This document shows positions 11,696 to 24,389 of a stretch of DNA of 64,000 nucleotides, piece by piece. Numbering within the stretch: position 1 is the first letter of the stretch; each line of letters begins with the position of its first letter. Source of the stretch: Rutidosis leptorrhynchoides. Taxonomy: Eukaryota; Streptophyta; Magnoliopsida; Asterales; Asteraceae. Under the pieces are notes generated by a model, which searched no databases, was not told the DNA's origin, and saw only the letters and a program-made list of their open reading frames with translations. The stretch is taken from contig NC_092338.1 in NCBI RefSeq assembly GCF_046630445.1, positions 337,241,001 through 337,305,000 on the forward strand, read 5' to 3'. The position numbers and the translations under genes were made by a program.

Positions 11696-11707
11696 GCTCT
11701 GATACCA
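11696..11707 (-). other. Primer-binding site of element A
   Basis: GCTCTGATACCA is the exact complement of TGGTATCAGAGC, the initiator-Met tRNA primer site. It lies two bases from the LTR boundary. Confidence 0.9.
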
Positions 11708-11709
11708 CC

Positions 11710-14700
11710 TGTAAAGACCTCGTCCTTATCCTCCTGGACGAAATCATCAACATCTGGTTCCATTGCGATGGTCGACTCCAAGTAATGTCTTTAGTATGAG
11801 CTAATGCACAGCGGAAGACCTAATTCGTACCTGAGAATATACATGCTTTAAAACGTCAACATAAAGTTGGTGAGATACATAGGTTTGATGCTAGCTGCGT
11901 TATAACTATGGACCACAAGATTTCATATATAATCAGTTTAATAAAAATATTCTAAGTGGTTGAGCACTTGGTAACCATACTTAACAATTAATCACGTCGC
12001 ATATTCCCTTTAATATGAAATCTTACTACACTGTACCAAGTGTAGTCACGAAACGAAGTACTGTGCAACCGTTGAATACTGGTCGTCCAGCCCGGTTGGG
12101 GTTGTCAGGCCCGATAGATCTATCAACAGGATTCGCGTTTACAATACCGCTGTAAATATTAGTTACCAAGCTACAGGGAAGTATGCCAGTGGTACAACTC
12201 AACGTAGAATATATTTTTCAGTTACTTGTGTCCATAACGTAAAACATAAAATACATGTATTCTCATCCCGAAATATTTAGAGTTTAAAAGTGGGACTATA
12301 TACTCACCTAATGTATTTTGTAGTAAAAATACATATAACACCCTGGGTAAATTATAAGGTTGGCCTTCGATTCACGAACCCTTAAAACTTTGATTAAAAA
12401 GAGATGCCATGAACCAGACTCGAACCCGAGACCTCCCGCTACCACACAACACTCCTAAACCATCCAGTCCAATCTGTTTTCCTTATCCTATATTTGTTTT
12501 ATTTATTTATAAACCGTATTATGTATCCTGATCCATCCTCATGCTTTTACTCGGTTCAATATTACAACTATGTTCCGGCCCAATACAAGTATAATCTTAA
12601 CGACCCAAAAGGAAAACATGAATACGGCCCAATGAAAGAAGAAAAAAATATGGAAGCCCAATGTTACTCTCGGTCCAACAACAAATTCGGTCCAATTGTT
12701 TCTCTCGGTTTGCAATTCATAAGGAAAACAGAAAATAGATAGGAACAAGGGGATTCTCATTGCCAGCTAGCATTCTCCACTATCTCTTTAAATAACTCAA
12801 GTGGCTTATCTGTTTTTGGATTTGTCGGCCACAAGGCTTTAAAGAAAAAAAAATGCGTAAGATAAAAAAAAATCATCTCTCATCATCTTCATTATAGCAG
12901 GAAGTGTGTTTGTTCTCGGTTAATTAATAACAGAAACAATTTCAGCTGCAGAAGCTATGGTTCAAACAACAGTCGGAATAGAAAGACAGCAGGAGTTGTA
13001 GCAGGTTTGGTGATGGTTTACGATTTACAACGGAAAGATATAGGTTCAATAGTTTGTGACTTACAATAAGGTATATATAGAAAGATGATGCGTGTGATTT
13101 GCAGCTGCAAAACAGCAACTATAACATCGGTGGAGGTTTACGATGGTTCATGTGGTGAAGTGGTGGTTTCGTGATGTTTATCAACAAAAGGAAGGTGGTG
13201 GTTGAATAGTGATCGAAGTAAAACAATTGTTTTGGGTTGGGTTTTGTTGATGGAGAATAATTCGTTGGTTATGGAGGTTGAAGGGTTTTGATTTCGATAG
13301 TTCTTGCTCAAGTAATCCAAATGGTGGTGAGGGTATCGATTAAATAAGTGGGTTTTGGGTTTTGTCAACAAGAACCGAAGTGGACAGAGTAGTAGCTCGT
13401 CAATGGCAATAGTTTGAGAGATGGTTAATGTTGTTCGAGTAAAAAAAAACAAACCAAGTAACCGATAGTAGTGAGCAGGTATGATAAAAGGTGTCGATTT
13501 TTGGGTCTAAGTGTGGGTTCGAGGTGGTGTTGTAAGTGGTGATGATTTAGATGAAAACACAAGTTTGCCGGTGTATGTGTGAGTTGTTTTGGTGATTGAA
13601 GATAGTATATGGTGGCGGGGTTTGTTGAAAAAGGAGAGGAGAGATGGATTTCGGTGGTGATTGTTTGAGTTTGATCTTCAGGATAGAAAACAGGAACGAA
13701 TAACAATGGTTATGATGGATTAATGGTGTTAACGGGTTATTGTACAAGATGATCGAAGAAAACCATATGGATTCAAGGTGGTTATCGATGGTCTCGATGA
13801 AGTTTGTTCCCGGACGAAAGAAAAACCAGGTGGAAGTGGGTTTAGTTTGATATTTGGTTGCGATCACGTATGTGGGTGATTAATGGTGGTTATAATAAAG
13901 TGGTGAGGCTTATCTATTATCAAATGAATCAAGGATCATTAATAGTAGTGGTTTCACAAATGAAGATGAGAAAGTGATGGTTTATAATGGATGAAGGTGG
14001 TTCATGGAAGGGGTGATACAAGTGTGGTTATACAGAAAGAAGATTGAGTGAGGTTGATGATCGAGCATAATTGAAACAAGGAGATGAGTTTGTAATATCT
14101 CAAACACTTCTATGCACTTGTATATAATATATAGAATCAGAGAGGTGAAAAGTGATAGTGATATATCCCCGTTAATTACGCAATTTTAAACAGAAGGATA
14201 GTGAAGTGAAACCAAATTTAGACTTTGATTAGTACGTTTCATTTTTATACAATTATTGTTATTAGTTAAAAAAAATATAAATATTTTAATAATAATGTAA
14301 ATACAAATAATAATAATAATTATGATAATAAGGATATTAAGTCACAAAATTTAGAGTTTTTATGAAATTAGTAATAATAATAATATGGTTAATGATAATC
14401 TAATAATAATACTAATTATTATTTATTATAGTATTAATAATAATATTAATAATATTTATATGTAAATTTGTATTTCATATATGTATATGTATTTATATAT
14501 ATTTATATCTTTCATAATACAGAATCACATAATAATTTAATTTATAATGTATAAATATTTATATATACATACCTATTTACACACATTGGTTCGTGAATCG
14601 TCAGGCTTGGTCAAAGGGTAACTAATTAGCCGAATATAGATTTCAAATTTTCTAGACTCAACATTACAGATTTTGCTTATCGTGTCGGAAACATATAGGG

Positions 14701-14741
14701 TTTAAGGTTTAAATTTGGTCGGAAATTTCCGGGTCATTACA
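11710..14741 (-). repeat. 5' LTR of element A
   Basis: This is the LTR adjacent to the PBS, so it is the 5' LTR in element orientation. Its right end, ...CATTACA, meets the target duplication GGACT at 14742 and then the resumed gag of F. It carries the same Pol III-like A/B-box module (12416-12462) as the other copy. Confidence 0.92.
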
Positions 14742-14746
14742 GGACT

Positions 14747-15571
14747 TCCCAAGTCCATTCAAGGAAATGTCACCTCTTCTAATCCACCCAACGTCCCGGC
14801 AGCTATGCGCATGGCACATACCCTTATGAACCAAATTATCAGCAAAGAACCGGAAAAGGCTAAATCCAAATCGGGAGCCAGTGGTGAGAAGCGTAAGTGG
14901 GACTACAACAACAAGGGGAGAACCTATGATCAAACCCCCGCTAAGAGGCATAACGATGGAAGGAACCCCAACCCGTCCCCTAGCTCGAACCCCAACTACA
15001 AGGGTACTTTACCGCAGTGCAAGAGGTGCTACAAGCACCATACCGGGTACTGTAATGTGGTCTGTGAAAAGTACAAAAGGACCGGGCATATTGGCAAGGA
15101 CTGCAAGATTCCCATCCCAGCTGTGAGGACCAACCCCAACGGACCAAGGAAATGCTATGAGTGTGGACAGCAGGGCCACCTTAGGAATGAGTGTCCCAAC
15201 AAGCGAAAGGACGGAGGACCACCGTATGGAAGAGCTTTCAATGTGAACACAAGGGATGCCCGTGAGAACCCCAACTTGGTTACAGGTATATTCACTATCA
15301 ACAATCTATTAGCCTCTGTCCTATTTGATACTGGTGTCGATAGAAGCTATGTCTGTAGAAACTTTTGCTCTAAGATAGATTGGTCATTAGTGCCTTTAGA
15401 GGAGAATATGCTAGTTGAGGTAGCCAATGGAAAACTTGAGATAGTTGACCAAATTGGCCGAGGAGCTATTATTAACATAGCTGGCATGGATTTCGAAATT
15501 GACTTGATACCCATCAAATTGGGAAGCTTTGACGTGATTGTCGGCATGGACTGGTTGACTAAAGTAAGGGG
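14747..15571 (+). pseudogene. gag C-terminus and protease of element F
   Basis: This is the continuation of gag after element A. It has a basic linker, a Cys/His segment CKRCYKHHTGYC, a first knuckle with a Tyr replacing the second Cys (CEKYKRTGHIGKDC), and an intact CCHC knuckle (CYECGQQGHLRNEC). The aspartic protease follows, with LFDTGVDRSYV in place of the usual DTGA and the downstream FDVIVGMDWL. The frame runs into a stop at 15591 because of an extra G in the GGGG run near 15570; the pol frame continues one base shifted. The altered knuckle, altered protease site and frameshift all indicate a dead copy. Confidence 0.88.
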
Positions 15572-18500
15572 CCGACGTTATCTGTGGAGATAAAGCTCTT
15601 CGTATACCACAAGGAGACGGTGAGCCATTGACTATTTACGGAGAGAGATGTAACTCGAAGCTGAACCTCATTAGTTGTATGAAAGCACAGAAGATCATGA
15701 AGAAAGGACGTCTTGCTATTTTAGCACACGTGAAGGCTTTAGAAACAGAGCAGAAGAGTGTGAATGATGTGCGAACCGTGAATGAATTCCCCGACGTCTT
15801 TCCGGAAGAACTGCCTGGATTACCGCCACCGAGAGCCGTGGAATTCCAGATCGATCTAGTGTCAGGAGCTGCACCCGTAGCTCGCGCACCTTATCGCCTA
15901 GCACCTTCTGAACTGCAAGAGTTGCAGAGTCAACTTCAGGAATTGCTCGGCCGAGGATTTATCGAACCAAGCTTGTCGCCTTGGGGCGCACCTTTTTTAT
16001 TCGTGAAGAAGAAGGACGGATCCTTCTGCATGTGTATCGACTACCGAGAACTCAACAAATTGACGATCAAGAATCGATATCCTCTTCCCTGAATTGACGA
16101 TCTTTTTGATCAGCTACAAGGATCGGGCGTGTACTCTAAGATCGATTTGCGATCCGATTACCACCAGTTGAGGGTGAAAGAGAGTGATGTGATGAAGACT
16201 GCATTTAGAACCCGCTATGGTCATTACGAGTTTCTCGTGATGCCGTTTGGATTAACCAATGCACCAGCCATGTTCATGGACCTCATGAATCGTGTCTGCA
16301 AGCCTTCTCTGGATAAATTCATTATCGTCTTCATAGATGATATCCTCATCTACTCCAAGAGCGAAGAAGAACATGAGCAACATCTTCGGTTAGTGCTTGA
16401 ACTCTTGAGACGAAAGCAGCTTTATGCCAAATTCTCCAAGTGTGAATTTTGGCTGAAGGAGGTCCAATTTCTGGGTCATATTGTGAGTGATCAAGGTATC
16501 AAAGTTGACCCCGCCAAGATTGAAGCTATCAGCAAGTGGGAGACACCCACTACTCCGACTCACATCCGCCAATTTCTAGGTCTTGCCGGTTACTACAGAA
16601 GGTTTATTGAAGGTTTTTCGTTGATTGCGCGTCCTTTGACCGCACTGACTCACAAAGGAAAGAAGTTCGTTTGGGAAACCGAACAAGAAGCAGCATTTCA
16701 AACCCTGAAGCAGAAGTTAACCACCGCACCTATCTTATCTCTTCCCGAAGGTAGTGATGACTTCGTTGTGTACTGCGATGCTTCGAAGAATGGTTTTGGT
16801 TGTGTATTGATGCAAAGAACGAAGGTCATTGCTTATGCATCTCGTCAGCTGAAGATTCATGAGCGAAACTACACTACTCACGATCTCGAACTTAGAGTTG
16901 TTGTCTTCGCTTTGAAGTTGTGGAGACACTATCTTTATAGGACAAAGAGTACCATATTCACCGATCACAAAAGCCTCCAGCACATCTTTGATCAGAAGCA
17001 CCTGAACATGAGACAATGACGATGGATTGAGACGCTGAACGACTATAATTGTGAACTTCGTTACCATCCTGGTAAGGCCAATGTTGTAGCCGACGCTTTA
17101 AGTCGAAAGGAGAGAACGGTACCTCTTCGTGTTCGGGCTCTGAATATCACCATCCATTCGAACCTCCATAGCCAGATCCGAGCATCCCAAGAAGAGGCTC
17201 TCAAGGAGGAGAACATATCTCGTGAATACCTGAACATCCTGGTCTCTAAATTCGAGGTTAAGGAATCTGGACTCCGATGTTATGCCGGAAGAATTTGGGT
17301 ACCTCTTTATGGGGATTTACGAAGCCTTTTACTTGATGAAGCCCACAAGTCAAGATATTCGATTCATCCAGGAGCCAAAAAAATGTACCACGATCTTAAG
17401 GAACAGTATTGGTGGCCAAATCTTAAGAAGGATGTTGCAACTTATGTTGGGAGGTGTTTGACTTGCTCGAAGGTTAAGGCTGAACATCAGAGGCCATCTG
17501 GATTAATCTAACAACCAGAAATCCCACAATGGAAATGGGAAGCAATTACGATGGATTTCATCATGAAGCTACCAAAAACGGTGGGCGGATACGATACAAT
17601 CTGGGTTATCGTTGACCGTCTTACCAAATTTGCTCATTTTCTAGCGATGAAAGAAACAGATACAATGGAGAGACTTGCTCAACTGTACATCAAAGAAGTT
17701 GTATCCCATCATGGTGTACCTCTATCAATTATCTCAGATCGCGATCCCCGTTTTACTTCCAGATTCTGGCGTTCTTTGCAAGAAGCATTGGAAACTCATC
17801 TCGACATGAGCACCGCGTATCACCCCCAGACCGACGGTCAGAGCGAACGAACGATTCAGACTTTGGAGGACATGTTGCGTGCCTGTGTTATTGACTTCGG
17901 AAAGTCTTGGGAAAGGCATCTGCCGTTAGCCGAATTCTCTTACAACAATAGTTATCACTCAAGTATTAAAGCCGCACCTTTTGAAGCGTTGTATGGCCGC
18001 AAGTGCCGTTCTCCTATTTGTTGGGCCGAGTTAGGCGAAGTGCAAATCACCCGACCCGAGATAGTCCATGAAACGACGGAGAAGATTTCTCAGATTCAGG
18101 GCAGACTTAAGACGGCCCGCGATCGCCAAAAGAGTTATGCTGATCTTAAACGTAAAGACTTCGAATTCAACGTGGGTGACCAAGTAATGTTGAAGGTTGC
18201 ACCTTGGAAAGGTGTAATTCGTTTTGGAAAGCGCGGAAAGTTAAACCCGAGATATATTGGTCCTTTTAAAATTTTGGAACGTATTGGACCCGTTGCTTAT
18301 CGTCTGGATCTTCCAACTCAGTTGAGTGTTGTTCATCCTACCTTCCATGTATCAAATTTGAAGAAGTGCCTTGCTCCACCGGAACTTGTCATACCATTGG
18401 AAGAACTTACGATTGATGGCAAACTCCACTTTGTGGAAGAACCTGTCGAAATTATGGACCGTGAGGTCAAAATCTTGAAACGCAATAAGATTCCAATTGT

Positions 18501-18609
18501 CTGAGTTCGATGGAATGCCAAGCGTGGACCTGAGTTTACTTGGGAACGAGAGGGTCAAATGATGTAGAGGTATCCTCACCTTTTCCCGACTCCATCACCA
18601 TCAGCTTAA
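15572..18609 (+). pseudogene. pol of element F: RT, RNase H, integrase, chromodomain
   Basis: One reading frame carries the rest of Pol. The RT segment has [20 protein letters not shown], then the FIDDILIYS active site near 16330. RNase H has VVYCDAS and TDHKSLQHI. The integrase HHCC finger lies at 17340-17480 (HPGAKKMYHDL...CLTCSK). The D,D-35-E core runs 17545-17880 ([29 protein letters not shown]). Its C-terminal domain leads to [13 protein letters not shown] and a chromodomain ([12 protein letters not shown]...RGPEFTWERE) ending at TAA 18607-18609. Premature stops are TGA 16090, TGA 17017, TAA 17509, TGA 18502 and TAG 18565. Most of these read as C-to-T changes. Confidence 0.92.
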
Positions 18610-18644
18610 ATTTCGGGATGAAATTTCCAATAACAGGTGGGTAA
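18610..18644 (+). other. PPT region of element F with inverted repeat
   Basis: Between the pol stop and the 3' LTR lies the imperfect inverted repeat AAATTTCGGGATGAAATTT, then the purine-rich CAGGTGGGTAA that abuts the LTR start TGTAACGACC at 18645. The same arrangement is seen next to the 3' LTRs of A, B and C. Confidence 0.7.
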
Positions 18645-21571
18645 TGTAACGACCCGACTTTATCGACTTGCTTTCGTGCCTTGTATTTTTGCGAAACTGC
18701 GATTTTGTGCGTACTGTGTTACTTTATACTCTGGAAACTTGATATACGTGGTTTACTTCCATTTATATGTTAAAACGTGCCTTAGAGTACGTAGGATACT
18801 TAACTTGTTCAACGGAAGCCTTTATAACCGTTAGTGTTACTTAACGGTTCGAATAAACCGCGAACTGCGCGCACGTTTGACTTTTGTCGTAATCGGAATA
18901 TTATGACTGCGAAGTATTAATTATTATTTTATAATAATAATTACCTGGGTTTTTGGATGCTTAATTACGCGTAGAAATTTAATTAAGCTTACTAGTTAGT
19001 CTTGTTGGACTTTCTACCTTGTTGGACTTAAGCCCACCCTACTCTAGCTAGTGGCCCAATTAATTAGCCCACTTATTAATTACTAGTGACCCATTAATAT
19101 ATAAGACAATTACCCATTTAATTAGAGGGAACATGCTAGCAAAAATGTCAAGTATTATCCATAATGTCACATGGGATCCTAGCATAAGTACCTACCTTAG
19201 ACAACCACTAACCAAAAAGCAAGATTGTGTCCCCCCCCCTAATGACCTACACCCATGAAGCCATCCACCTCACCAATCCATGTCAAAAATTGCCTATAAA
19301 TACTATCCATATTCCTCTCATTTTACACTTGCTCTCATTTGAATTTCACACACACTTGCTCTCTTATTTCCTTTCTAGTCTTTCTCACTCTAGAAACTTG
19401 TAAGTTTGCTTTTTCTTCTTCTTCTTCTCCCTTCTAATTCGTGGTCATCATCATCATTAAGGGTCTTGCTTTTTAGCTTTGATCTTGATTAGATCTTGTA
19501 GATTCAAGCATGAATCCTTCAAGAACATGGAAGATTCAAGCTTTCTAGCTTTGAATCTTCACCAACTTTGTAGATCTATATTTTTCTCACTTTAATCTTG
19601 TTATTTTGTTATAAAGATTCAAACTTGTGTTTGTAATCTTCATGTATCTTAAAGATCCAAGCTTTATGCTTCAAGATCTTCAAGAACAATCAAGATGCAA
19701 GCTTTCTAGCTTGAATCTCCATATCTTTTTGTTAGATCTAAGTTTTCTAACTTATGATCTTGTTATTTTGTTAAAAAGATTCAAACTTATGTTTGTTATC
19801 TTCATGTAACTTAAAGATCCAAGCTTTATGCTTCAAGATCTTCAAGAACAATAAAGGTTCAAGCTTTCTAGCTTTGCAACCTTGTAACTTGTGTGAATAG
19901 GATCCAAGCTCTCTAGCTTAGGGTTCCATCACCTAATTTGACTTAGATTGTGCTCATACTTGTTTGATTGATGTAAAGTTTGTAACTTTGTTGTAAATAG
20001 GACTTGTATTTGTGTTAAGATTAAGGATATGATGTAACCTTGGTTCATCATCCATCTAAGACTCTTAAATGAGTTGTGTTACCACTTGGTCTTAACATAT
20101 TATGTATTGATGGTAGAATCTTGGTCAAAAGTGATGCTAAACCATCAACGAGTTGTACACTTAAAGCTACAAGCATCAAGGATGAGAACTGTGATGAGCA
20201 TCAAGCACCAAAACCCCACCGGAGCACTTGTCCACTAATTTTCGTATCTGATCAGGCCACCTGGGCTACTAGAAAGTTTATTTTCAGTTAGTTTGGTTCG
20301 AGTAGATGATTTTCTGTTTAGGCCTCATCTTAATCCGAGTTACGGTTTAGGATTTATGGCCCTCCGAGAGTCACTACACCTATTAACGTTGTGCTAAAAT
20401 TTCTGACCTACTCGCACTTAAACCGTCGCCACGGTCAAAAGAAGACGAGTTAGGTTCTGAAAATTGGTTAGTCTTTAGGGGACTCATATACGGAGCCATA
20501 GCCACTGACTATGCGTCTTTTTAATTTACGTAGAGGTCGTAGCAGCTGACCGAAGTCAGCCTATTGTTTCGATCTCTATTCTTGTCGAACTTACTTAGCT
20601 TTTATAATAATGAACGATGATGATGATGACACTTAAACTTATTTTATGCACTATTAGAATTTATAAAGACAACCTACTGACCTAGTAACCTTTGATTTAG
20701 GTTGACGACCTTTCGGACCGACTTACTACTTGCACACTTTCGTATCAACTTGTATTGCTTATTCACTGTGAGTTATAGCATCCCTTTTTACTTCAATTAT
20801 TTTGGGACTGAGAATACATGCGCTTTTTACGTTTTACATACTAGGCACGAGTACTTAAACTTTATATGTGTGTGGGTTATACAACGGCATAAACATTCCC
20901 CTTAGCACGGTAACGTTTAGTCATTGGTTTTTGAACCGGTGAACGCGAATCTTAGATATGGATCCATAGGGTTTGACATCCCCACTCGGGCTAGTCGCGC
21001 TAGCATTTAACGGGTGTTTAATACTTTGTGAACATACGCACTCGCCAAGTGTACTTTCAGGGGGTTATAAACGTTAAGTCTAGTTACCGGGTGCCCACGG
21101 TTATACATATACTTTTCATACTGTTTTGTTATACTGAAATCTCGTGTCCTACCTTACGTTATTGTTACAACTTAAACTATAGCTCACCAACATTCGTGTT
21201 GACTTTTAAGCGTGTATTTCTCAGGTGCCTAGAGGTTTCTTGCTTCCGCTGTTAGATATGCTGTCATGCTGTTATTGAATTGCTGTTAAGGACCTGCTGT
21301 ATTAGTTATCCGCTGCATTACTAGAGATGTCTCATTCATGGAACTTTTCTTTTGCATTCGTAGTTTATGTTAATTTCAAACAATGGCTTTGTAACGACCT
21401 TAGGGTCAAGTACTTATGTTTATGCTCCTATTCGTAGGATGCACGTTATCTTTTGTAAAATGCTATCTTTTTATAAATACAAACTGGTTTTCAAACAGCA
21501 TATAGTGTTTGACCGTGTGAAGATCCTGTTGTTGACGAATCGTACACGATGGTTTTGTACGGGGCGTCACA
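18645..21571 (+). repeat. 3' LTR of element F (about 2.93 kb)
   Basis: The LTR begins TGTAACGACCCG directly after the PPT and ends ...GGGGCGTCACA. Both ends match the solo LTR at 39298-42254 read on the minus strand. It contains a leader-like portion with tandem repeats at 19486-19920, and the block ACTGAGAATACATG near 20810 that also occurs in the LTRs of A, B and G. I find no gene inside it. Confidence 0.88.
19486..19920 (+). repeat. Tandem repeat with AAGCTTTCTAGCTT stem-loops in F LTR
   Basis: Two units with a period of about 162 bp are readable; AAAGATTCAAACTT recurs at 19614 and 19776. Each contains palindromic CAAGCTTTCTAGCTTG-type hairpins and the phrase AAGATCCAAGCTTTATGC. A related but rearranged array is present in the solo LTR G at 41020-41460 on the other strand. 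Confidence 0.7.
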
Positions 21572-21576
21572 CTATA

Positions 21577-23623
21577 GTTACTTATATATTGCATGCGAGA
21601 TCTAGAGGAACGTACATATTTGGGTTGAGTTAAACATTCCCACCTTTGATTCGTAGTCAACATGCATGGCATGGATTGAGGCTTGTGATCCAGATTAATC
21701 GTCATCATTGTATCTCTTATTCTCGCATGTTTAGAGATATTGAGAAAAATTACTTTTTGAATCACCCCGAATGAAGAAAGAGATTCTATTTGATTCTATT
21801 AAAACTTTTTCTTCTAATTGTTTGTATAGTATAAGTAAATGAAATCATTGATGGATCTCGTGACTTGAGCCATTGTAATTGTTTAGTCTATTCCCCTGTT
21901 GCCTCAATAGGAGGACTGAGTTATTAATTAAAACTTTGCAGTTTCAAATAAGTAGCATTGTTTAGGTGATAAAACTAAGCTAGTTGAACTAGCTTAAAAT
22001 TAAGCTATTAGCTTATGGAATTAGAAATTATGATATTACTCTTAATATAATTATTATTCATATCATAATGGTTTTATGTTGTCAACTTAACACTATAAGT
22101 TCTAGCTTCAGCTAATTTATCAAACAATATAGAAAACTAATAAGCTCCATCTAAAAATGACAATGGATCTGATATGTATCGAGTGATCTCGAATTCATAT
22201 CTATTTATATTTTTATAATTCATATCTATATCATATTCATTTAAATATTTTTCATATCCGATATATTAAGTGAGTTAATGAATATTTATTGAATATCAAT
22301 AAACAAATTTTAATTAAATATCAACTTATATATGCATGTTAATGACATTGACGTCAGTACATAACGTCTCCTACAATCACAAGTAACTTTGTTTTAGATA
22401 TGAACTTTCAAAATCATATATTTAAAAATTAATAATATCAAAATTCATAGTGTTCTACTTTGTATAAGGATACTAGTGTGTTCTTGGCCGCGCATAATGC
22501 ACGAACCATGAAATAATTTATGTTTTCAGCAACCGGTGGATTGGATTTGAACTGGACACACTTCAAAAAAATACAACATAAAACCATGATCATTGAGACC
22601 AAGATTTATGGCATGTCAATTTAGGTATGTGTATTCATAGAGCTGCAGATCTTTTATCAAAAGGAAGCAGGCGCTATGGTGCATAATGAAAAGATTATAT
22701 ACAGCTAAAACAATTATAGTTACATAATCAGCGTCGGGTGGGTTACAGAAAGCAACTTATATGAAATCTTTTGTTCTAGCCTATTCACGTGTAAAGCTAT
22801 TTGGACAGCAGCATTGCAGCAAATTTCTGACCTTCTACTTTAAAAGATGTTGTGGCTGCTGTAAGCATACATCAACCCAACCCGTTCTATCTTGCTACGT
22901 TTAGTACCAACTACAAATCAAGAGTAGTAGATCCTATCAAACAGGATGCATAGAGGTTGGAGCAGTTACCCAAATAAGTTGTTGTTGAGGGAGTGCTACT
23001 TTACGTTTGCTTCAACCTAAATTAATTCAAGATATAGTGACCTCGGGTTAAAATTATCTCATATCTTATATATCTGACTATTGACTATATACATAAATAG
23101 AATTAAGAAAATCACATGTCTATGAGCTTATCTGTCGTTAATTTCATATTGTTAATACTTCAGCAAAATAACTTCGCTATAACTATAGTAGACAAGACAT
23201 GTTTAATTCACACGATCATAAAACAAACCACTTCAATAAGATGTCTAGAACTACAATTATGTCCCTAGCATATTTTTTTTATTGTTGTTGGAAGTACCCT
23301 CTAAAGCATATAGATGCCATTAACTTCTTTTTCGAAACCGGTGCACAAAGCCGTATGCGCAAATCCTCCTTGAATTATGCAAATACAAATCTCCTTTCAA
23401 GTTAAGTAACCAAATAGAACTTCATGAAGACAACCAATTATAAGTCAGAACTGATCAATGAGAAAGTACTCACAAGAGACACACAATGTTTAAAATTAAG
23501 TAATTGATCAACTCAATTCCATCTAAAACGATGACCATAAATAATATTTTCATTAACACAAAACCACTTGAAAGAGATCATTTATAATTAGCAAAATTTA
23601 ACAAAGAACATACCTTCTATAGT
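21577..23623. other. AT-rich stretch without a recognised gene
   Basis: I see no gene with conserved domains here. There are AGCTTA-type short inverted motifs at 21970-22015 and low-complexity AT sequence at 22180-22320. A short coding-like phrase near 22640-22680 (RAADLLSKGS on the plus strand) vaguely recalls retroelement polyprotein ends but cannot be supported. Confidence 0.5.
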
Positions 23624-24389
23624 TTAAAACTGATGAAACTCTGAGTCAACAAGTACTGGTTGCACCACAGCTTCCATCTCATTCAATATCTACAGACAGA
23701 ACAATAAGATACTCTTGAACAACAGTAACCAGTAAACAGTACACATATAATGAAAATTTTCACCTGCACCACAATATCAGATTGTGCTTCCTCAAGAGAT
23801 TCCTCACTTTTGAACTTAAGCAGGACCCTGACAAAAAAAAAAGGAATAACGAATCAACCAACAGTAATAGCATAAACAAAATACAACACAATGTTTAAGC
23901 TTGCAATAAACTCCAACTAATTTGGTTAGTATCTTCTAAAAAGTGTAGCTCCCCAATAATTTACACCCCCTAAAAATAATACTATGTAATCTAATCTTTA
24001 TTACCATCACAATAACAATAAACATAATTATCAATCATAGCAACGATTAAAAAAAATAAACAAGTTAATGAACAACAAAGGTGAGAACAGGACACCTTCA
24101 AAAGCACTTGGCAACAAAGGAAACATGTAAATTACTGACAAAATAAGGAAACAGACATATATAAAAATATCCAAAAAAGAGATCAATAGCACTAATTTTT
24201 AAAGATTATTGAACAGGACACCAGAATTAGGGAAGCAAATGAGCCTGTTATGTATAATCACCAACCAAAAATTGTTAGCTTTTAATATTTTATGTGTCAA
24301 TATTGAAAGTTGGAAGACGAGCATCGAATGGGTTAACGATTTCTGTTTGGATATGACAGTTTAGATAGAAGAGGATGAACTGATGAATC

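Larger units (their letters stand above)
4787..14741 (-). mobile_element. Non-autonomous LTR retrotransposon A (9.96 kb), nested in gag of F
   Basis: This is a complete minus-strand element flanked by the 5-bp target duplication GGACT (4782-4786 and 14742-14746). It has LTRs at 4787-7821 and 11710-14741, a PBS complement at 11696-11707, and a PPT-side inverted repeat at 7822-7860. The two LTRs differ at about 10 of 3,030 sites by eye, so the insertion is recent. The 3.9-kb internal region has no RT, integrase or canonical Gag. In order it carries degenerate coding blocks homologous to those of B and C, and an antisense ORF at 8220-8393. It is a LARD-like element that would need a helper. Confidence 0.92.
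3736..21571 (+). mobile_element. Ty3/Gypsy chromovirus F (Tekay/Del-like), degraded, 5' LTR outside window
   Basis: This is the internal region and 3' LTR of an autonomous-type Ty3/Gypsy element in the order leader ORF, gag, protease, RT, RNase H, integrase, chromodomain, PPT, 3' LTR. The integrase-then-C-terminal chromodomain layout places it among plant chromoviruses. Tekay/Del is my best guess from the end of pol (VSNLKKC...[11 protein letters not shown]). It is interrupted by D at its left edge and by A at 4787-14741, and carries a frameshift and at least four premature stops, so it is inactive. The 3' LTR ends at 21571 and is followed by CTATA, the presumed target duplication. Confidence 0.85.

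Noticed and set aside
22620-22690. Possible copia-type polyprotein end (RAADLLSKGS)
   Set aside because: Only about ten residues, with no supporting domain or LTR nearby.
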